DNA of 64,000 nucleotides from Marilutibacter aestuarii (GCF_006546775.1 NZ_VICE01000133.1:17057-81056), one strand, 5' to 3'; positions 22,201-31,340 are shown, numbered from the stretch's first letter. Notes: generated by a model from the letters alone, not told the origin. Numbers and translations are program-made.

Positions 22201-22570
22201 GCGCATGCTGCATGCGCCTGCGCACCTGCAGCTGGCGGCCGAGCATGCGGCCCGCACGCGCCACGTGTTCGCCCTGCTGGCGCGCGAGGTCGGCGACATA
22301 CGCGCGCGCCTCGCCGCTCTGGACGTCGATGCGGCCACCGGCGCCGCCCTGGCGACGCGGCGCGGGAATGCCGGCGCGATCGCCCTCGTAGTTGGCGAGT
22401 GCGGGTTCGACGTAACCGACGATGTAGATCTGCCGCGGACTGTTGTCGGGTTCCACGACGGCGGGCGCCTTGCCCGAAACCTGCGCCGAGGCGCCCGGGG
22501 TCGTCACGCCGGTGATGGCCACGAGCATGGCCGTGCCGAGCGCGACACCCAGTCTTGTGTAAGAGAGCAT
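19286..22570 (-). CDS. Secreted subtilisin-like S8 serine protease with PA domain
   Basis: Exported protease of about 1094 residues. Signal peptide MLSYTRLGVALGTAMLVAITG to ASA, then an inhibitor-I9-like propeptide (QHALNGVVTDLTRNEAAAL). The S8 domain has catalytic Asp203 (IVDSGINFG), His282 (TNGHGSHTAS), oxyanion Asn386 (SAGNSGPA) and Ser612 (NGTSMASPHVAGAAG). A PA domain is inserted at about 435-550 (ANVFQGAIAFVRRGGCSF, VIANN). About 400 C-terminal residues form beta-rich modules ending LPVRLTVTP. ATG at 22570 follows AGGGGA, so it is preferred over 22585. Six or more cysteines suggest disulfides. Similar to Lysobacter exoproteases; substrate unknown. Confidence 0.92.
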   Translation of the reverse strand: MLSYTRLGVALGTAMLVAITGVTTPGASAQVSGKAPAVVEPDNSPRQIYIVGYVEPALANYEGDRAGIPAPRRQGGAGGRIDVQSGEARAYVADLARQQGEHVARAGRMLGRQLQVRRRMQHALNGVVTDLTRNEAAALAGMAEVAFVEPYREYEMDTDVGPRRIGADKVWAGGSGLPPGQTLPSTPKLPGARGEGIVFGIVDSGINFGSPSFSAVASDGYHHVNPNGAGNYLGTCAPGGVDEGRCNDKLIGGYDFVCEAPGNRCGVAGILEEPGFGDTNGHGSHTASTAAGNPRTVEFRGASVNISGVAPRGNIIAYDVCYTRTSDGNGLCPNVSSAAAIDQAVADGVDVINFSIGGGAAPWSEAVSQAFLGASDAGVFVAASAGNSGPAAGTLGHHEPWVTTVAAATHGRQGFEFILDLTGPGAPPAAVQGVVLTPGGSGVAHESAIPGTTAFVVAPDFDSGTDACSAYGANVFQGAIAFVRRGGCSFSIKTNNASAAGAIAVVIANNADGGLSPSVPGTTIPAFAITRVDGDAVRDFASGVSATAAIGYPAQVIANTPDVLGAFSSRGPANYELVKPDITAPGVAVLAADAGSTIEGFEDLVGLKNGTSMASPHVAGAAGLIKQLNPTWTPAEIKSALMMTADQEVYIEDGETRADAFAMGAGRVQVRNASRTGLVMDETTANYLAANPVEGGDTSTLNLPSMNEQACVGFCTFTRTFRSVRRPNVLWTARLEGVKGIVWPALFMVKGDQEVSLTVIVDGRKLPADDSWNFGKLVLEPVGHSPHVATLRLPVAVSVPSPRIATAPADGASLTLKAGRRGVVAAKVANEGGGWLEWNHQPSGAVSDVVYASTSEGVTTGTLSAFMPDYGSGFYAADDFVMEEGGAIDFLATRGFVVSGASLQSTASSITWSIYADDGGKPAGYPRTPGSTPPLWTYTAAPNSAGIGVSDSWLQFDPTLAGQDVQLPPGTYWLHVHVETLLANRWAWYQSLQGIGGQAQVVQSPELGGTWGATSATNPGLAFQVNAASQCGAAWIGAVLPGSGRVYGGTDRTVLLSVNAAGLAPGEYRARACFASNDPSQPVASLPVRLTVTP

Positions 22571-22810
22571 CTGATTTCCCCTCATGATGCGAACGGATCA
22601 CCGACCGACCGTCATTGGTCGGAGGCATGTATGAACATGGTGATTCCGCTTCTCCCCCTGTGACCTCGCCCGCCCGTGGTTTCCGCCATGCCAGGCCCAC
22701 GGAAGGCGCTGCGCCGAAGCGTGCGCAACATCACGGAATGTAGGCGACCCGCCGGGTGAGGCGCAAGACACCGGGGCGACCGCTCGTCAGACAGCGGCCC
22801 GGAGCGGTCC

Positions 22811-23983
22811 CTATCCGGCCAGGGGCGGGGCGATGTCGACGCGTTTGGCCTGCGAGGGATACAGGTGCCGCAAGGCCAGGCAGGGCCGCTCGATCAGGCG
22901 CCAGCTCGTCTCGGCCGCCAGCAGTGTCAGCGCCGTGGTGAGCAGCATCGTGTCGACCAGGCTCCACAACGGCGTCATGCCCAGCGGCAGCAGCCACTGG
23001 TGGACCACGATCGCGATGGGCCAGTGGTAGAGATAGCCGCCGTAGCTGCGGTTGCCCAGCCAGCGGAACGGCGACCAGGCGAAGAAGCCGCGCAGTCCCA
23101 GTGTGCGCGGCGCGAATGCGAGCGACGTCAGCACGCCCACCGCGCCGACGATGTTCACGCTGTACCCCACGACCTGCACCAGCGGGTCGTCCAGCAGGTA
23201 GCCATGGCGCAGCAGGTAGAAGGCCAGGATCACCACCAGGCTGGCGGCGACCATGCGCGGTCCCCAGCGCCCCAGGCGCGCGCGGCCTTCCGGCGTGGCG
23301 GCCATCAGGGCGGTCAGCGCACCGCCCGCGAGCGCGTCCAGGCGCGTGAACAGCAGCACGTAGACCGGTACGTACGAGCTGCCCTGCAGGGTCATCGCGA
23401 GACGCAGCAGCGGCGCGAACAGCAGGAAGCCGAACAGGACCCAGCGCAGGCGGCCGATCGGCAGCATCAGCACCAGCAGGGGCCACAGCAGGTAGAACTG
23501 CTCCTCGATCGCCAGCGACCACAGGTGCGAAAGCGGACGGAAGGCGTCCCAGCCCTGGGCGCTGATGGCGAAGTTGTGCAGGTAGACCCAGTAGGACAAC
23601 CGCGCCGGCTCGAAGGGCGCGCGCCAGTCTCCGGCGCTCCAGGCCAGCCAGGCGAACAACACCAGCAACAGGGCGTAATACGGTGGGAAGATGCGCAGGG
23701 TACGGCGGAAGTAGAACAGCCTCAGCGCGCGCTCGCGGCCCCTCAGTCGCAGCAGGATGCCGGTGATCAGGAAACCCGACAGCACGAAGAAGGCATCGAT
23801 GCCTGCCCACGCGCAATGCACGAGCAGGTTGGGCAGCTTCAATTGCCAGGGGATCTCCACCCCTTCCCACAACTGGAAGACATGCGCGGCGACGATGCCC
23901 ATGAAGGCAAAGCCGCGGAACCCGTCGAGAGACGGGAAATACAGGCCGGCGTCATCCGCCTGCGATTGTGGGACTGCTGCCAC
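22811..23983 (-). CDS. Acyltransferase family 3 (OafA/YrhL-like) membrane protein
   Basis: Inner-membrane O-acyltransferase of 390 residues with about ten hydrophobic helices. Seen: the N-terminal motif SLDGFRGFAFMGIVAAH, FFVLSGFLITGIL, FYFRRTLRIFPPYY and the SHLWSLAIEEQFYLLWPLL motif with its conserved Glu pair. The family acylates cell-surface glycans. The partner glycan is unknown. It lies between ffh and the protease, 92 bases after ffh, with an unusual genomic position for this conserved block. Confidence 0.9.
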   Translation of the reverse strand: MAAVPQSQADDAGLYFPSLDGFRGFAFMGIVAAHVFQLWEGVEIPWQLKLPNLLVHCAWAGIDAFFVLSGFLITGILLRLRGRERALRLFYFRRTLRIFPPYYALLLVLFAWLAWSAGDWRAPFEPARLSYWVYLHNFAISAQGWDAFRPLSHLWSLAIEEQFYLLWPLLVLMLPIGRLRWVLFGFLLFAPLLRLAMTLQGSSYVPVYVLLFTRLDALAGGALTALMAATPEGRARLGRWGPRMVAASLVVILAFYLLRHGYLLDDPLVQVVGYSVNIVGAVGVLTSLAFAPRTLGLRGFFAWSPFRWLGNRSYGGYLYHWPIAIVVHQWLLPLGMTPLWSLVDTMLLTTALTLLAAETSWRLIERPCLALRHLYPSQAKRVDIAPPLAG

Positions 23984-24075
23984 CCGTCGCCCCCTGCGCG
24001 ACCGTCTCCCCCTTCACAACGCGATCGGTCGGGGGGGAAGGCCAGCGCACGCCGGGAGGACGGCGCGTGGGCGCC

Positions 24076-25443
24076 TCAGCGGAACGGCATGCCGCCGCGC
24101 CCGCCCATCATGCCTTTCATGCCGCGCATCATGCCCTTCATGCCGCCGCGGCCCAGCTTGCCCATCATCTTTTCCATCTGCTGGTACTGCTTCATCAGCT
24201 TGTTCACGTCCGCCGGGGTGACGCCCGCCCCGCTGGCGATGCGCTTGCGGCGCGAACCGTTCAGCAAGGCCGGGTTGCGTCGTTCCTTGAGCGTCATCGA
24301 GCCGATGATGGCGACCATGCGCGGGACTTCCCTGCCGGTGACCTGGTTCTTGACGTGGTCGGGGATCTGGCCGACGCCGGGCAGCTTGTCCATCAGGCCC
24401 GACAGGCCGCCCATGTTCTGCATCTGCTCGAGCTGGTCGCGCATGTCGTTGAGGTCGAACTTCTTGCCCTTGGCGACTTTCTCGGCGAGCTTCCTGGCCT
24501 TGTCCTGGTCGACCTGCTGCTCGACCTGCTCGACCAGCGACAGCACGTCGCCCATGTCGAGGATGCGGCTGGCGATGCGGTCGGGATGGAACACGTCCAG
24601 GCCGTCGGGCTTCTCGCCCACGCCGATGAACTTGATCGGGCGGCCGGTGATGTAGCGCACGCTCAGCGCGGCGCCGCCCCGGGCGTCGCCGTCGGTCTTG
24701 GTGAGCACCACGCCAGTCAGCGGCAGTGCCTCGCTGAAGTGCTTGGCGGTGACCGCGGCGTCCTGGCCGGTCATCGCGTCGACCACGAACAGGGTCTCCA
24801 CCGGGTCGACGGCCGCGTGCAGGGCCTTGATCTCGGCCATCATGGCGTCGTCGATGCTGGTGCGGCCGGCGGTATCGACCAGCAGGACGTCGACGTAGGA
24901 CTTCCTCGCGTCGTCGATCGCCGCGCGCACGATCGCCTCGGGCTTCTGGTCGGCGCTGGAGGGGAAGAACTGCACGCCGACCTGTTCGGCGAGCGTGCGC
25001 AGCTGTTCGATCGCGGCCGGCCGGTACACGTCGGCCGAGACCACCATGACCTTCTTCTTGCGGCGATCCTTGAGGTGCTTGGCCAGCTTGCCGACCGTGG
25101 TGGTCTTGCCGGCGCCCTGCAGGCCCGCCATCAGGATCACCGCCGGCGGCGAGGTGTTGAGGTTGAGGTCGGCGGCCGCCGAGCCCATCACCGTGCTCAT
25201 CTCGTCGCGCACGACCTTGATCAGGGCCTGGCCGGGCGTCAGCGACTTGAGCACTTCCTGGCCGACCGCGCGGACCTTGATGCGCTCGATCAGCGCCTGC
25301 ACGACCGGCAGGGCGACATCGGCCTCCAGCAGCGCGATGCGCACTTCGCGCAGGGACTCGCGGATGTTCTCCTCGGTCAGGCGGCCTCGGCCGCGCAGGC
25401 GCTCGATGGTGCCGGAAAGTCGCTGGGTCAGGGATTCGAACAT
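24076..25443 (-). CDS. ffh: Signal recognition particle protein Ffh
   Basis: SRP54-type GTPase, 455 residues, that binds 4.5S RNA and signal peptides and docks on FtsY. N domain 1-95, G domain with Walker A GLQGAGKTTTVGKL (107-120), DTAGRTSIDD, TKTDGDARGGAAL. Met-rich M domain with GSRRKRIASGAG (RNA-binding) and a repeated MKGMMRGMKGMMGGRGG tail. ATG at 25443 gives the standard N terminus MFESLTQRLS; the upstream 47 residues are not conserved. Divergent from the CcsA-like gene with a 134-base gap. Confidence 0.97.
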   Translation of the reverse strand: MFESLTQRLSGTIERLRGRGRLTEENIRESLREVRIALLEADVALPVVQALIERIKVRAVGQEVLKSLTPGQALIKVVRDEMSTVMGSAAADLNLNTSPPAVILMAGLQGAGKTTTVGKLAKHLKDRRKKKVMVVSADVYRPAAIEQLRTLAEQVGVQFFPSSADQKPEAIVRAAIDDARKSYVDVLLVDTAGRTSIDDAMMAEIKALHAAVDPVETLFVVDAMTGQDAAVTAKHFSEALPLTGVVLTKTDGDARGGAALSVRYITGRPIKFIGVGEKPDGLDVFHPDRIASRILDMGDVLSLVEQVEQQVDQDKARKLAEKVAKGKKFDLNDMRDQLEQMQNMGGLSGLMDKLPGVGQIPDHVKNQVTGREVPRMVAIIGSMTLKERRNPALLNGSRRKRIASGAGVTPADVNKLMKQYQQMEKMMGKLGRGGMKGMMRGMKGMMGGRGGMPFR

Positions 25444-25577
25444 CGCAGGGAAACCGGAAAACGGGGGCGGGCGCGGATTATAGCGCCCCCTGCGACGGTC
25501 CCCGGGCCTCGCGGCAATCACGTCCGAAGGGCGATCGCGGCCATACGGCCGACCGGCGCCTGTGCGACACTCCGCCG

Positions 25578-26372
25578 ATGACAATCGTTCTCATCGCCAT
25601 CATCGCCTACCTCGCGGCCACCGGCCTGCTGGTCGGCGAACTGCGCAACGGCCGGCCGGCCGGCGGACCCCGCCCCTGGTGGTGGCTGGCCTGGACCGGC
25701 ACCGCCTGCCACGCACTCGCCCACGTCATGGCCTGGCACGCGACCGGGCGCGCGGACCTGCACTTCTTCGCCGCGCTTTCGCTGGTCGGGCTCGGCATGG
25801 CGGGCCTGACCGCCGTCTTCGCGACCCGGGGGCGAATGGCCGCCCTGGGCGTGGTGGTCTTTCCGCTGGCGGCCGCGGTGCTGGCCGCGGACTTCATGCA
25901 CGAGCCAGGGGTCGCGCGCGCGCTCGACTGGCGCCTGCAACTGCATGCCTGGCTGGCCCTGCTCGCCTACGCCACCCTGGCCGTGGCGGCCTTGCTGGCG
26001 GTGATGCTGTGGCTGCAGGAGCGCGCGCTCCGCCGCCGCGAGATCCACGGCTGGCTGCGCGCCCTGCCGCCGCTGGTCGAGCTGGAGACCCTGTTGTTCC
26101 GCACCATCACGGTCGGCTTCATCCTCCTCAGCGCGACCCTGCTGACCGGGCTGCTGTTCGTCGAGAACCTGCTCGCCCAGCACCTGGTCCACAAGACCGT
26201 GCTCAGCGTGCTGTCCTGGCTGGTGTTCGGCGGCCTGCTCCTGGGGCGCTGGCGCCACGGCTGGCGCGGCGCCAAGGCCGTGCACTGGACCCTCGTGGCG
26301 ATGAGCCTGCTCGTGCTCGCCTTCTTCGGCAGCAAGTACGTGCTCGAACTGATCCTGCAGCGCGGGACCTGA
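25578..26372 (+). CDS. CcsA/YpjD-like cytochrome c assembly family membrane protein
   Basis: Integral membrane protein of 264 residues with about eight helices, of the CcmC/CcsA/HemX superfamily. Typical order: N-terminal helix LIAIIAYLAATGLLVG, WWWLAWTGTACHALAHVMAW, LHAWLALLAYATLAVAALLAV, FILLSATLLTGLLFVEN and a C-terminal FFGSKYVLELIL. Histidines in the helices (HALAH, LQLHAW, HLVHK) are candidate haem ligands. This gene is often found next to ffh in gammaproteobacteria. Precise role unproven; it is not the full CcmF. Confidence 0.82.
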   Translation: MTIVLIAIIAYLAATGLLVGELRNGRPAGGPRPWWWLAWTGTACHALAHVMAWHATGRADLHFFAALSLVGLGMAGLTAVFATRGRMAALGVVVFPLAAAVLAADFMHEPGVARALDWRLQLHAWLALLAYATLAVAALLAVMLWLQERALRRREIHGWLRALPPLVELETLLFRTITVGFILLSATLLTGLLFVENLLAQHLVHKTVLSVLSWLVFGGLLLGRWRHGWRGAKAVHWTLVAMSLLVLAFFGSKYVLELILQRGT

Positions 26373-26432
26373 CCTCCCACACCCCTCGTCGCTGGAACGC
26401 TGCGTTCCGGCGAATCGCTGCCTGGAGGCCAT

Positions 26433-26452
26433 ATAGTTGCCTTGACAACTAT
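26433..26452. promoter_or_regulatory. Probable MarR operator and -35 region of the efflux operon
   Basis: Perfect inverted repeat ATAGTTG (26433-26439) and CAACTAT (26446-26452) with a six-base spacer. It contains TTGACA (26443-26448), an ideal -35. A GAAAAT -10-like hexamer lies 16 bases downstream (26465-26470). Binding here would block RNA polymerase. Confidence 0.65.
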
Positions 26453-26468
26453 TGCGCGGGCTACGAAA

Positions 26469-26927
26469 ATGGCGCCCATGAACACGCCAACCCCCTGCTC
26501 GGGCTCCTCGCTGGGCCTGCTTTTCCGCCAGGTGCGGGACGCCATGTGGGCCCGCATGGCCCGGGAGCTCGCCGATGCCGGGCACGACCTGAGCTTCAGC
26601 CAGTACATCACCATCAAGAAGCTGGCCGAGGGCAGCCAGGGGGCCAGCGAGCTGGCGCGTGCCGCCGAGCTCAATCCCGGCGCCATGACGCGCCTGCTCG
26701 ACAAGCTCGAGGCCCGCGGCCTGCTGGCCCGCAACGCCGACCCCGCCGATCGCCGCGCACTCGTCATCGAGCTCACCGATGCCGGCCGACGGCTGTGGGT
26801 GGACGTGAACGAGTGCGGTGCCCGTGTCCGCGAACAGGCGATGAAGGACATGGATGCCGACGAACAGGCGCAACTGCTGGCCCTGCTGGTCCGCGTCCGC
26901 GACAACCTCACCGCCTACGGGGCCTGA
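26469..26927 (+). CDS. MarR-family regulator of the efflux operon
   Basis: Winged-helix regulator of about 152 residues. DNA-binding core: SFSQYITIKKLAEGSQGASELARA, LNPGAMTRLLDKLEARGLL and the wing NADPADRRALVIELTDAG. Equivalent to MprA/EmrR of E. coli by position: first gene of a MarR - outer membrane factor - EmrA - EmrB operon, with a palindromic operator 17 bases upstream. A second ATG at 26478 lies where transcription from the predicted promoter would begin, so the protein may be translated from a leaderless message. Ligand unknown; repression relieved by a drug-like inducer is inference. Confidence 0.88.
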   Translation: MAPMNTPTPCSGSSLGLLFRQVRDAMWARMARELADAGHDLSFSQYITIKKLAEGSQGASELARAAELNPGAMTRLLDKLEARGLLARNADPADRRALVIELTDAGRRLWVDVNECGARVREQAMKDMDADEQAQLLALLVRVRDNLTAYGA

Positions 26928-26931
26928 ACCC

Positions 26932-28377
26932 ATGCGATCGAACTTCCTCCCCTCCCGGCTCGCCCTCCCCCTGCTCCTGGCCAGCCTCGTCGGCTGCGCG
27001 ACCAGCGGCGGCCTGGAGCCCGTGGGCCAGCTGGCCCCCGCCGACGGCCTCGCCGCGCGCGAGAGCCTGGCCGGCCACGCGGCCGAGGGCGCCGCCTTCC
27101 CGGACATCGACTGGTGGACCGCCTTCGGCGACCCGCAACTCGATGCGCTCGTCGAGGAAGCGCTGCGCGGCAATCCCAGCCTGGACGCCGCCGACGCGCG
27201 CCTGCGCCAGGCCAGCGCGCGTGCCGGCCTGGCCGACGCCCAGCGCAAGCCGACGGTCGGCGCCACCGCCCAGTACTCGGGCCTGAGGATCGGCGAGACC
27301 GTGGCGCCCGAACCGATCGGCGGCCAATACAGCGGCGTGGAGCTGCTGAGCCTGGGTTTCGACCACAGCTTTGACTTCTGGGGCGGCAAGCGCGCCCAGT
27401 GGGAGGCTGCGCTCGGCCAGGCCCGCGCGGCCGAAGTCGACGCGCAGGCCGCGCGCCTGTCGCTGTCGGCCAACATCGCCCGGGCCTACGTGGCACTGGC
27501 CGCTGCGTACGATGACCTGGACGTGGCGCGCGCGGAAGAAGCGCGCGCGACCGGCCTCCAGGACCTGAGCGGGAAGCGCGTCCGCGCGGGGCTGGACAAT
27601 CGCATGCAACTCGAGCGGGCGCAGGCGAGCGTCGCCTCCGCCCGCCAGCAGGCCCAGGCGGCCCGGCAACGGATCGACGCCGCGCGCAACGCGATCGCCG
27701 CCCTGCTCGGCCAGGGTCCAGACCGCGGCCTGGCGATCACCCGCCCGACCCTGCTGCAGGCGCCCGCGCCCGGGGTGCCCGCCGTGCTGCCGAGCGAACT
27801 GCTGGGCCACCGCCCGGACATCGTCGCCGCCCGCTGGCGCGCCGAAGCCGCGCTGCGCGGCATCGACGCCAGCGAGGCCGCGTTCTACCCGACCGTCAAC
27901 CTCAAGGCGATGGTCGGCCTGGCCTCGATCGGGCTGTCCGACCTGTTCCGCACCGAAGCAGGCCTGGTACAGGGTGGCCCGGCGATCAGCCTGCCGATCT
28001 TCGACGGTGGCCGCCTGCGCGCCCGCCTCGACGAGAGCGACGCTGGCTTCGACCTCGCCGCCGCCGATTACAACGGACGACTGGCCGTCGCCCTGCGCGA
28101 GGTGGCCGATGCCGTCCAGGGCGCAAGCGCGCTGGATGCGCGCATCGCCACCGCGACCGAAGCGCGCGATGCCGCCGACCAGGCCTGGCAGCTCGCCACC
28201 CAACGCTACGACGCCGGCCTGGGCACCCAGCTCGACGTGCTCGCGGCGCAGCAACCACTGCTGCAGCTCGACCAGTTGCTTGCCGGCCTGCGCGCCCAGC
28301 GCCTGGTCGCCGCGATCGACCTCGACGAGGCCCTGGGCGGCGGCCTCGAGCTGCCCGCGCCGGCTTCCACCCACTGA
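26932..28377 (+). CDS. NodT-type outer membrane efflux lipoprotein
   Basis: TolC-like outer-membrane channel of about 481 residues. Lipoprotein signal peptide ends in LASLVGC, with Cys21-22 region as the lipidation site. Two OEP repeats follow; typical segments are DWWTAFGDPQLDALVEEAL, LGFDHSFDFWGGKRAQWEAA and PGVPAVLPSELLGHRPDIVAARWR. It begins four bases after the marR stop and forms the exit duct for the EmrAB pump encoded downstream. Confidence 0.92.
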   Translation: MRSNFLPSRLALPLLLASLVGCATSGGLEPVGQLAPADGLAARESLAGHAAEGAAFPDIDWWTAFGDPQLDALVEEALRGNPSLDAADARLRQASARAGLADAQRKPTVGATAQYSGLRIGETVAPEPIGGQYSGVELLSLGFDHSFDFWGGKRAQWEAALGQARAAEVDAQAARLSLSANIARAYVALAAAYDDLDVARAEEARATGLQDLSGKRVRAGLDNRMQLERAQASVASARQQAQAARQRIDAARNAIAALLGQGPDRGLAITRPTLLQAPAPGVPAVLPSELLGHRPDIVAARWRAEAALRGIDASEAAFYPTVNLKAMVGLASIGLSDLFRTEAGLVQGGPAISLPIFDGGRLRARLDESDAGFDLAAADYNGRLAVALREVADAVQGASALDARIATATEARDAADQAWQLATQRYDAGLGTQLDVLAAQQPLLQLDQLLAGLRAQRLVAAIDLDEALGGGLELPAPASTH

Positions 28378-28409
28378 ACGCCCGTCCCCGGATCCCCCAA
28401 GGCACACCG

Positions 28410-29639
28410 ATGACCCGCAAGATCAATCCCAACGCACATGACGCCCCCGCCGCGCCGCCGGCACGCAACGGCAAGCGCCGCAAGGCCCTGGCGATCCTCG
28501 CGACCGTCGTGGTCGTGGCAGGCATCGCCTGGACGGCCTGGTACCTGCTCGTCGCCCGCTGGCACGAGAGCACCGACGATGCCTATGTCCAGGGCGACGT
28601 GGTGACCATCACCCCGCAGACCCCGGGCACGGTGACCGACATCGGCGCCGAGGAAGGCATGAAGGTCCGCGCCGGGCAGACCCTGGTGCAGTTGGACCCC
28701 AACGACGCCGACGTCGCCTACCAGCAGGCCCTGGCCAACCTCGCCGGCACGGTGCGCCAGGTACGTGGCCTGTACAGCGCCGTGGATGCCGGCCAGGCCC
28801 AGCTCAGGGCACAACAGGTGGCGCTGGACAAGGCACGCGCCGACGTGCGCCGCCGCGAGGGCCTGGTGGCCAGCGGCGCGGTCTCGGCCGAAGAGCTGGC
28901 GCATGCCCGCGACCAGCTCGCCGCCGCGCAGGCCGCCGTCGCGGCGTCCAGCGGCGACCTCTCGCGCAACAAGGCCCTGGTCGATGCCACCGAAGTCGCC
29001 AGCCAGCCCCAGGTCCAGGCCGCCGCCGCGCAACTGCGACGCGCCTACCTCGACAAGCAGCGCTCGGCGATCCTCGCTCCCATCGACGGCTTCACCGCCA
29101 AGCGCACCGTGCAGCTGGGCCAGCGCGTCCAGCCCGGCACCCCGCTGATGACGGTCGTCCCGCTGGACCAGGTGTGGATCGAGGCGAACTTCAAGGAAAC
29201 CCAGCTGGCCCACATGCGCATCGGCCAGCCGGTCAAGCTGCATGCCGACATCTACGGCGACGCCGTCGAATACGACGGCCGCATCGCCAGCCTCGGCATG
29301 GGCACCGGCAGCGCGTTCTCGCTGTTGCCCGCGCAGAACGCCAGCGGCAACTGGATCAAGATCGTCCAGCGCGTGCCCGTCCGCATCGAGATCGATGGCC
29401 GCCAGCTCGCCGAGCACCCGCTCCGACTGGGCCTGAGCATGCATGCCGACGTATCCGTGCGCGACCAGGACGGCCCGGTGCTGTCCGAGGCCCGCGACAC
29501 TACCGCACCGGTGCTGTCGACGCGTACCTATGCCAACCAGCTGGCCGAGGCCGACGCCCTGATCGAACAGGTCATCAAGGACAACCTGCCGCGCAGCGCG
29601 CGCGCGGCGCGCGGCGACCAGGCGGCGGGCCAGGGCTGA
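28410..29639 (+). CDS. emrA: EmrA-type membrane fusion protein (HlyD family)
   Basis: Periplasmic adaptor of 409 residues joining the inner-membrane pump to the outer-membrane channel. One N-terminal membrane anchor (ALAILATVVVVAGIAWTAWYLL, about 25-46), then the family motif STDDAYVQGDVVTITPQ. An alpha-helical hairpin rich in Ala/Gln is at about 95-200, and the lipoyl/beta-barrel part is SAILAPIDGFTAKRTVQLG, VWIEANFKETQL. Located 32 bases after the outer-membrane gene and 8 before emrB. Confidence 0.93.
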   Translation: MTRKINPNAHDAPAAPPARNGKRRKALAILATVVVVAGIAWTAWYLLVARWHESTDDAYVQGDVVTITPQTPGTVTDIGAEEGMKVRAGQTLVQLDPNDADVAYQQALANLAGTVRQVRGLYSAVDAGQAQLRAQQVALDKARADVRRREGLVASGAVSAEELAHARDQLAAAQAAVAASSGDLSRNKALVDATEVASQPQVQAAAAQLRRAYLDKQRSAILAPIDGFTAKRTVQLGQRVQPGTPLMTVVPLDQVWIEANFKETQLAHMRIGQPVKLHADIYGDAVEYDGRIASLGMGTGSAFSLLPAQNASGNWIKIVQRVPVRIEIDGRQLAEHPLRLGLSMHADVSVRDQDGPVLSEARDTTAPVLSTRTYANQLAEADALIEQVIKDNLPRSARAARGDQAAGQG

Positions 29640-29647
29640 GCACCGCC

Positions 29648-31234
29648 ATGACGGACATCATCGCCGAAGAGGAACGGATGGGCCTGCCACCGGGCCCGGA
29701 GCCGGCGGCCAAGGCGTTCGCGCCCCCGAACATGGCGCTGGCCACGATCGGCATCTCGCTGGCGACGTTCATGCAGGTGCTCGACATCACCATCGCCAAC
29801 GTGTCGCTGCCGACCATCGCCGGCAACCTGGGCGCCAGCGCCAACCAGGCGGTCTGGGTGATCACCTCCTTCGCGGTCAGCAACGCGATCGCGCTGCCGC
29901 TGACCGGCTTCATGACGCGACGCTTCGGTGAGCGCAAGCTGTTCATGTGGGCCACCTTCGCCTTCGCGATCGCGTCGCTACTGTGCGGCCTGGCCAGTTC
30001 GATGGGCATGCTGGTCGCCGCGCGCGCCCTGCAGGGCTTCGTCGCCGGCCCCATGTACCCGGTCGCGCAGGCCTTGCTGATCTCGATCTATCCGCCGCAC
30101 AAGCGCGGACAGGCCATTGCCCTGCTGGCGATGGTGACCGTGGTCGCACCGATCGCCGGGCCGGTGCTCGGTGGCTGGATCACCGACAACTACAGTTGGG
30201 AGTGGATCTTCTTCATCAACGTGCCGATCGGCATATTCGTCAGCCTGGTCGTTGGCAACCAGTTGCGCGGCCGTCCGGAGAAACTGGACCGGCCGAAGAT
30301 GGACTACGTGGGCCTGGCGACCCTGGTCATCGGGGTCGGCGCGCTGCAGGTGCTGCTCGACCTGGGCAACGACGACGACTGGTTCGCCTCGACACGCATT
30401 GTCGTGCTGGCGATCGTGGCGGTGGTCGCGCTGGCGGTGTTCGTCATCTGGGAGCTTACCGAGAAAGACCCCGTCGTCGACCTGCGACTGTTCCGGCACC
30501 GCAATTTCGCCAGTGGCACCGTGGCCCTGGTGCTGGCCTACGCCGCCTTCTTCAGCATCGGCCTGCTGGTGCCGCTGTGGCTGCAGCGCAACCTGGGCTA
30601 CACCCCCATCTGGGCCGGCTTCGCCACCGCGCCGATCGGCGTGCTGCCCGTGCTGCTGACGCCGCTGGTGGGCATGTACGCGACCCGGTTCGACCTGCGC
30701 ATGGTGTCCAGCCTGGCCTTCATCGCCATGGCGGTGACCTGCTTCATGCGCGCGGGCTTCAACCTCGACGTCGACTTCGAGCACGTCGCCACGGTGCAGT
30801 TGTTCCAGGGCCTGGGCGTGGCGTTGTTCTTCATGCCGGTGCTGACGATCCTGCTGTCGGACCTGGAGCCGCACGAGATCGCCGCCGGATCGGGCCTGGC
30901 CACCTTCGTGCGCACCCTGGGCGGCAGCTTCGCCGCGTCCCTGACCACCTGGGCCTGGAACCAGCGTGGCACCGTTCACCACGCGCGTCTCACCGAGCAC
31001 ATCCAGGCCGCCGACCCGGCGATCCAGCAGACCGTCGGCGTGCTGGGCCAGGGCGATCCGCAACGCGGCGCGGTGCTGCTCAACCAGATGATCTCCCAGC
31101 AGGCCATGCAGATCGGCTTCAACGAGATCTTCCACCTGCTGGGCATCCTGTTCCTGGTGGTGATCCTGTTCGTGTGGTTCGCCCGCCCTCCGTTCACGGC
31201 CAAGGCCGCGGGCGCCGCGGCCGGCGGACACTGA
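29648..31234 (+). CDS. emrB: EmrB-type MFS drug exporter (DHA2 family, 14 helices)
   Basis: Inner-membrane proton antiporter of about 528 residues with 14 predicted helices. Motifs: [20 protein letters not shown] (helix 1), [14 protein letters not shown] (motif A), [30 protein letters not shown] (motif C region, seen in parts). The DHA2 subfamily handles hydrophobic compounds and, in E. coli, uncouplers. ATG at 29648; an alternative ATG lies at 29678. Last gene of the operon; a GC-rich hairpin (about 31245-31270) follows but lacks a T run. Confidence 0.93.
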   Translation: MTDIIAEEERMGLPPGPEPAAKAFAPPNMALATIGISLATFMQVLDITIANVSLPTIAGNLGASANQAVWVITSFAVSNAIALPLTGFMTRRFGERKLFMWATFAFAIASLLCGLASSMGMLVAARALQGFVAGPMYPVAQALLISIYPPHKRGQAIALLAMVTVVAPIAGPVLGGWITDNYSWEWIFFINVPIGIFVSLVVGNQLRGRPEKLDRPKMDYVGLATLVIGVGALQVLLDLGNDDDWFASTRIVVLAIVAVVALAVFVIWELTEKDPVVDLRLFRHRNFASGTVALVLAYAAFFSIGLLVPLWLQRNLGYTPIWAGFATAPIGVLPVLLTPLVGMYATRFDLRMVSSLAFIAMAVTCFMRAGFNLDVDFEHVATVQLFQGLGVALFFMPVLTILLSDLEPHEIAAGSGLATFVRTLGGSFAASLTTWAWNQRGTVHHARLTEHIQAADPAIQQTVGVLGQGDPQRGAVLLNQMISQQAMQIGFNEIFHLLGILFLVVILFVWFARPPFTAKAAGAAAGGH

Positions 31235-31340
31235 GCGGTCGCTCGCCCCCCGGCCCGCCCGGGGGGGCGATGGTTTCAGCGGTAATTTCCCCGCCGCACC
31301 GATTGCGCTATACAGGGCGCCCGCCCCTGTCGCGCCCACC

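Noticed and set aside
19262..22663. A plus-strand open frame of over 1100 codons
   Set aside because: It is the antisense of the S8 protease; Arg/His/Ala-rich, no domain, and the protease frame has complete catalytic motifs.
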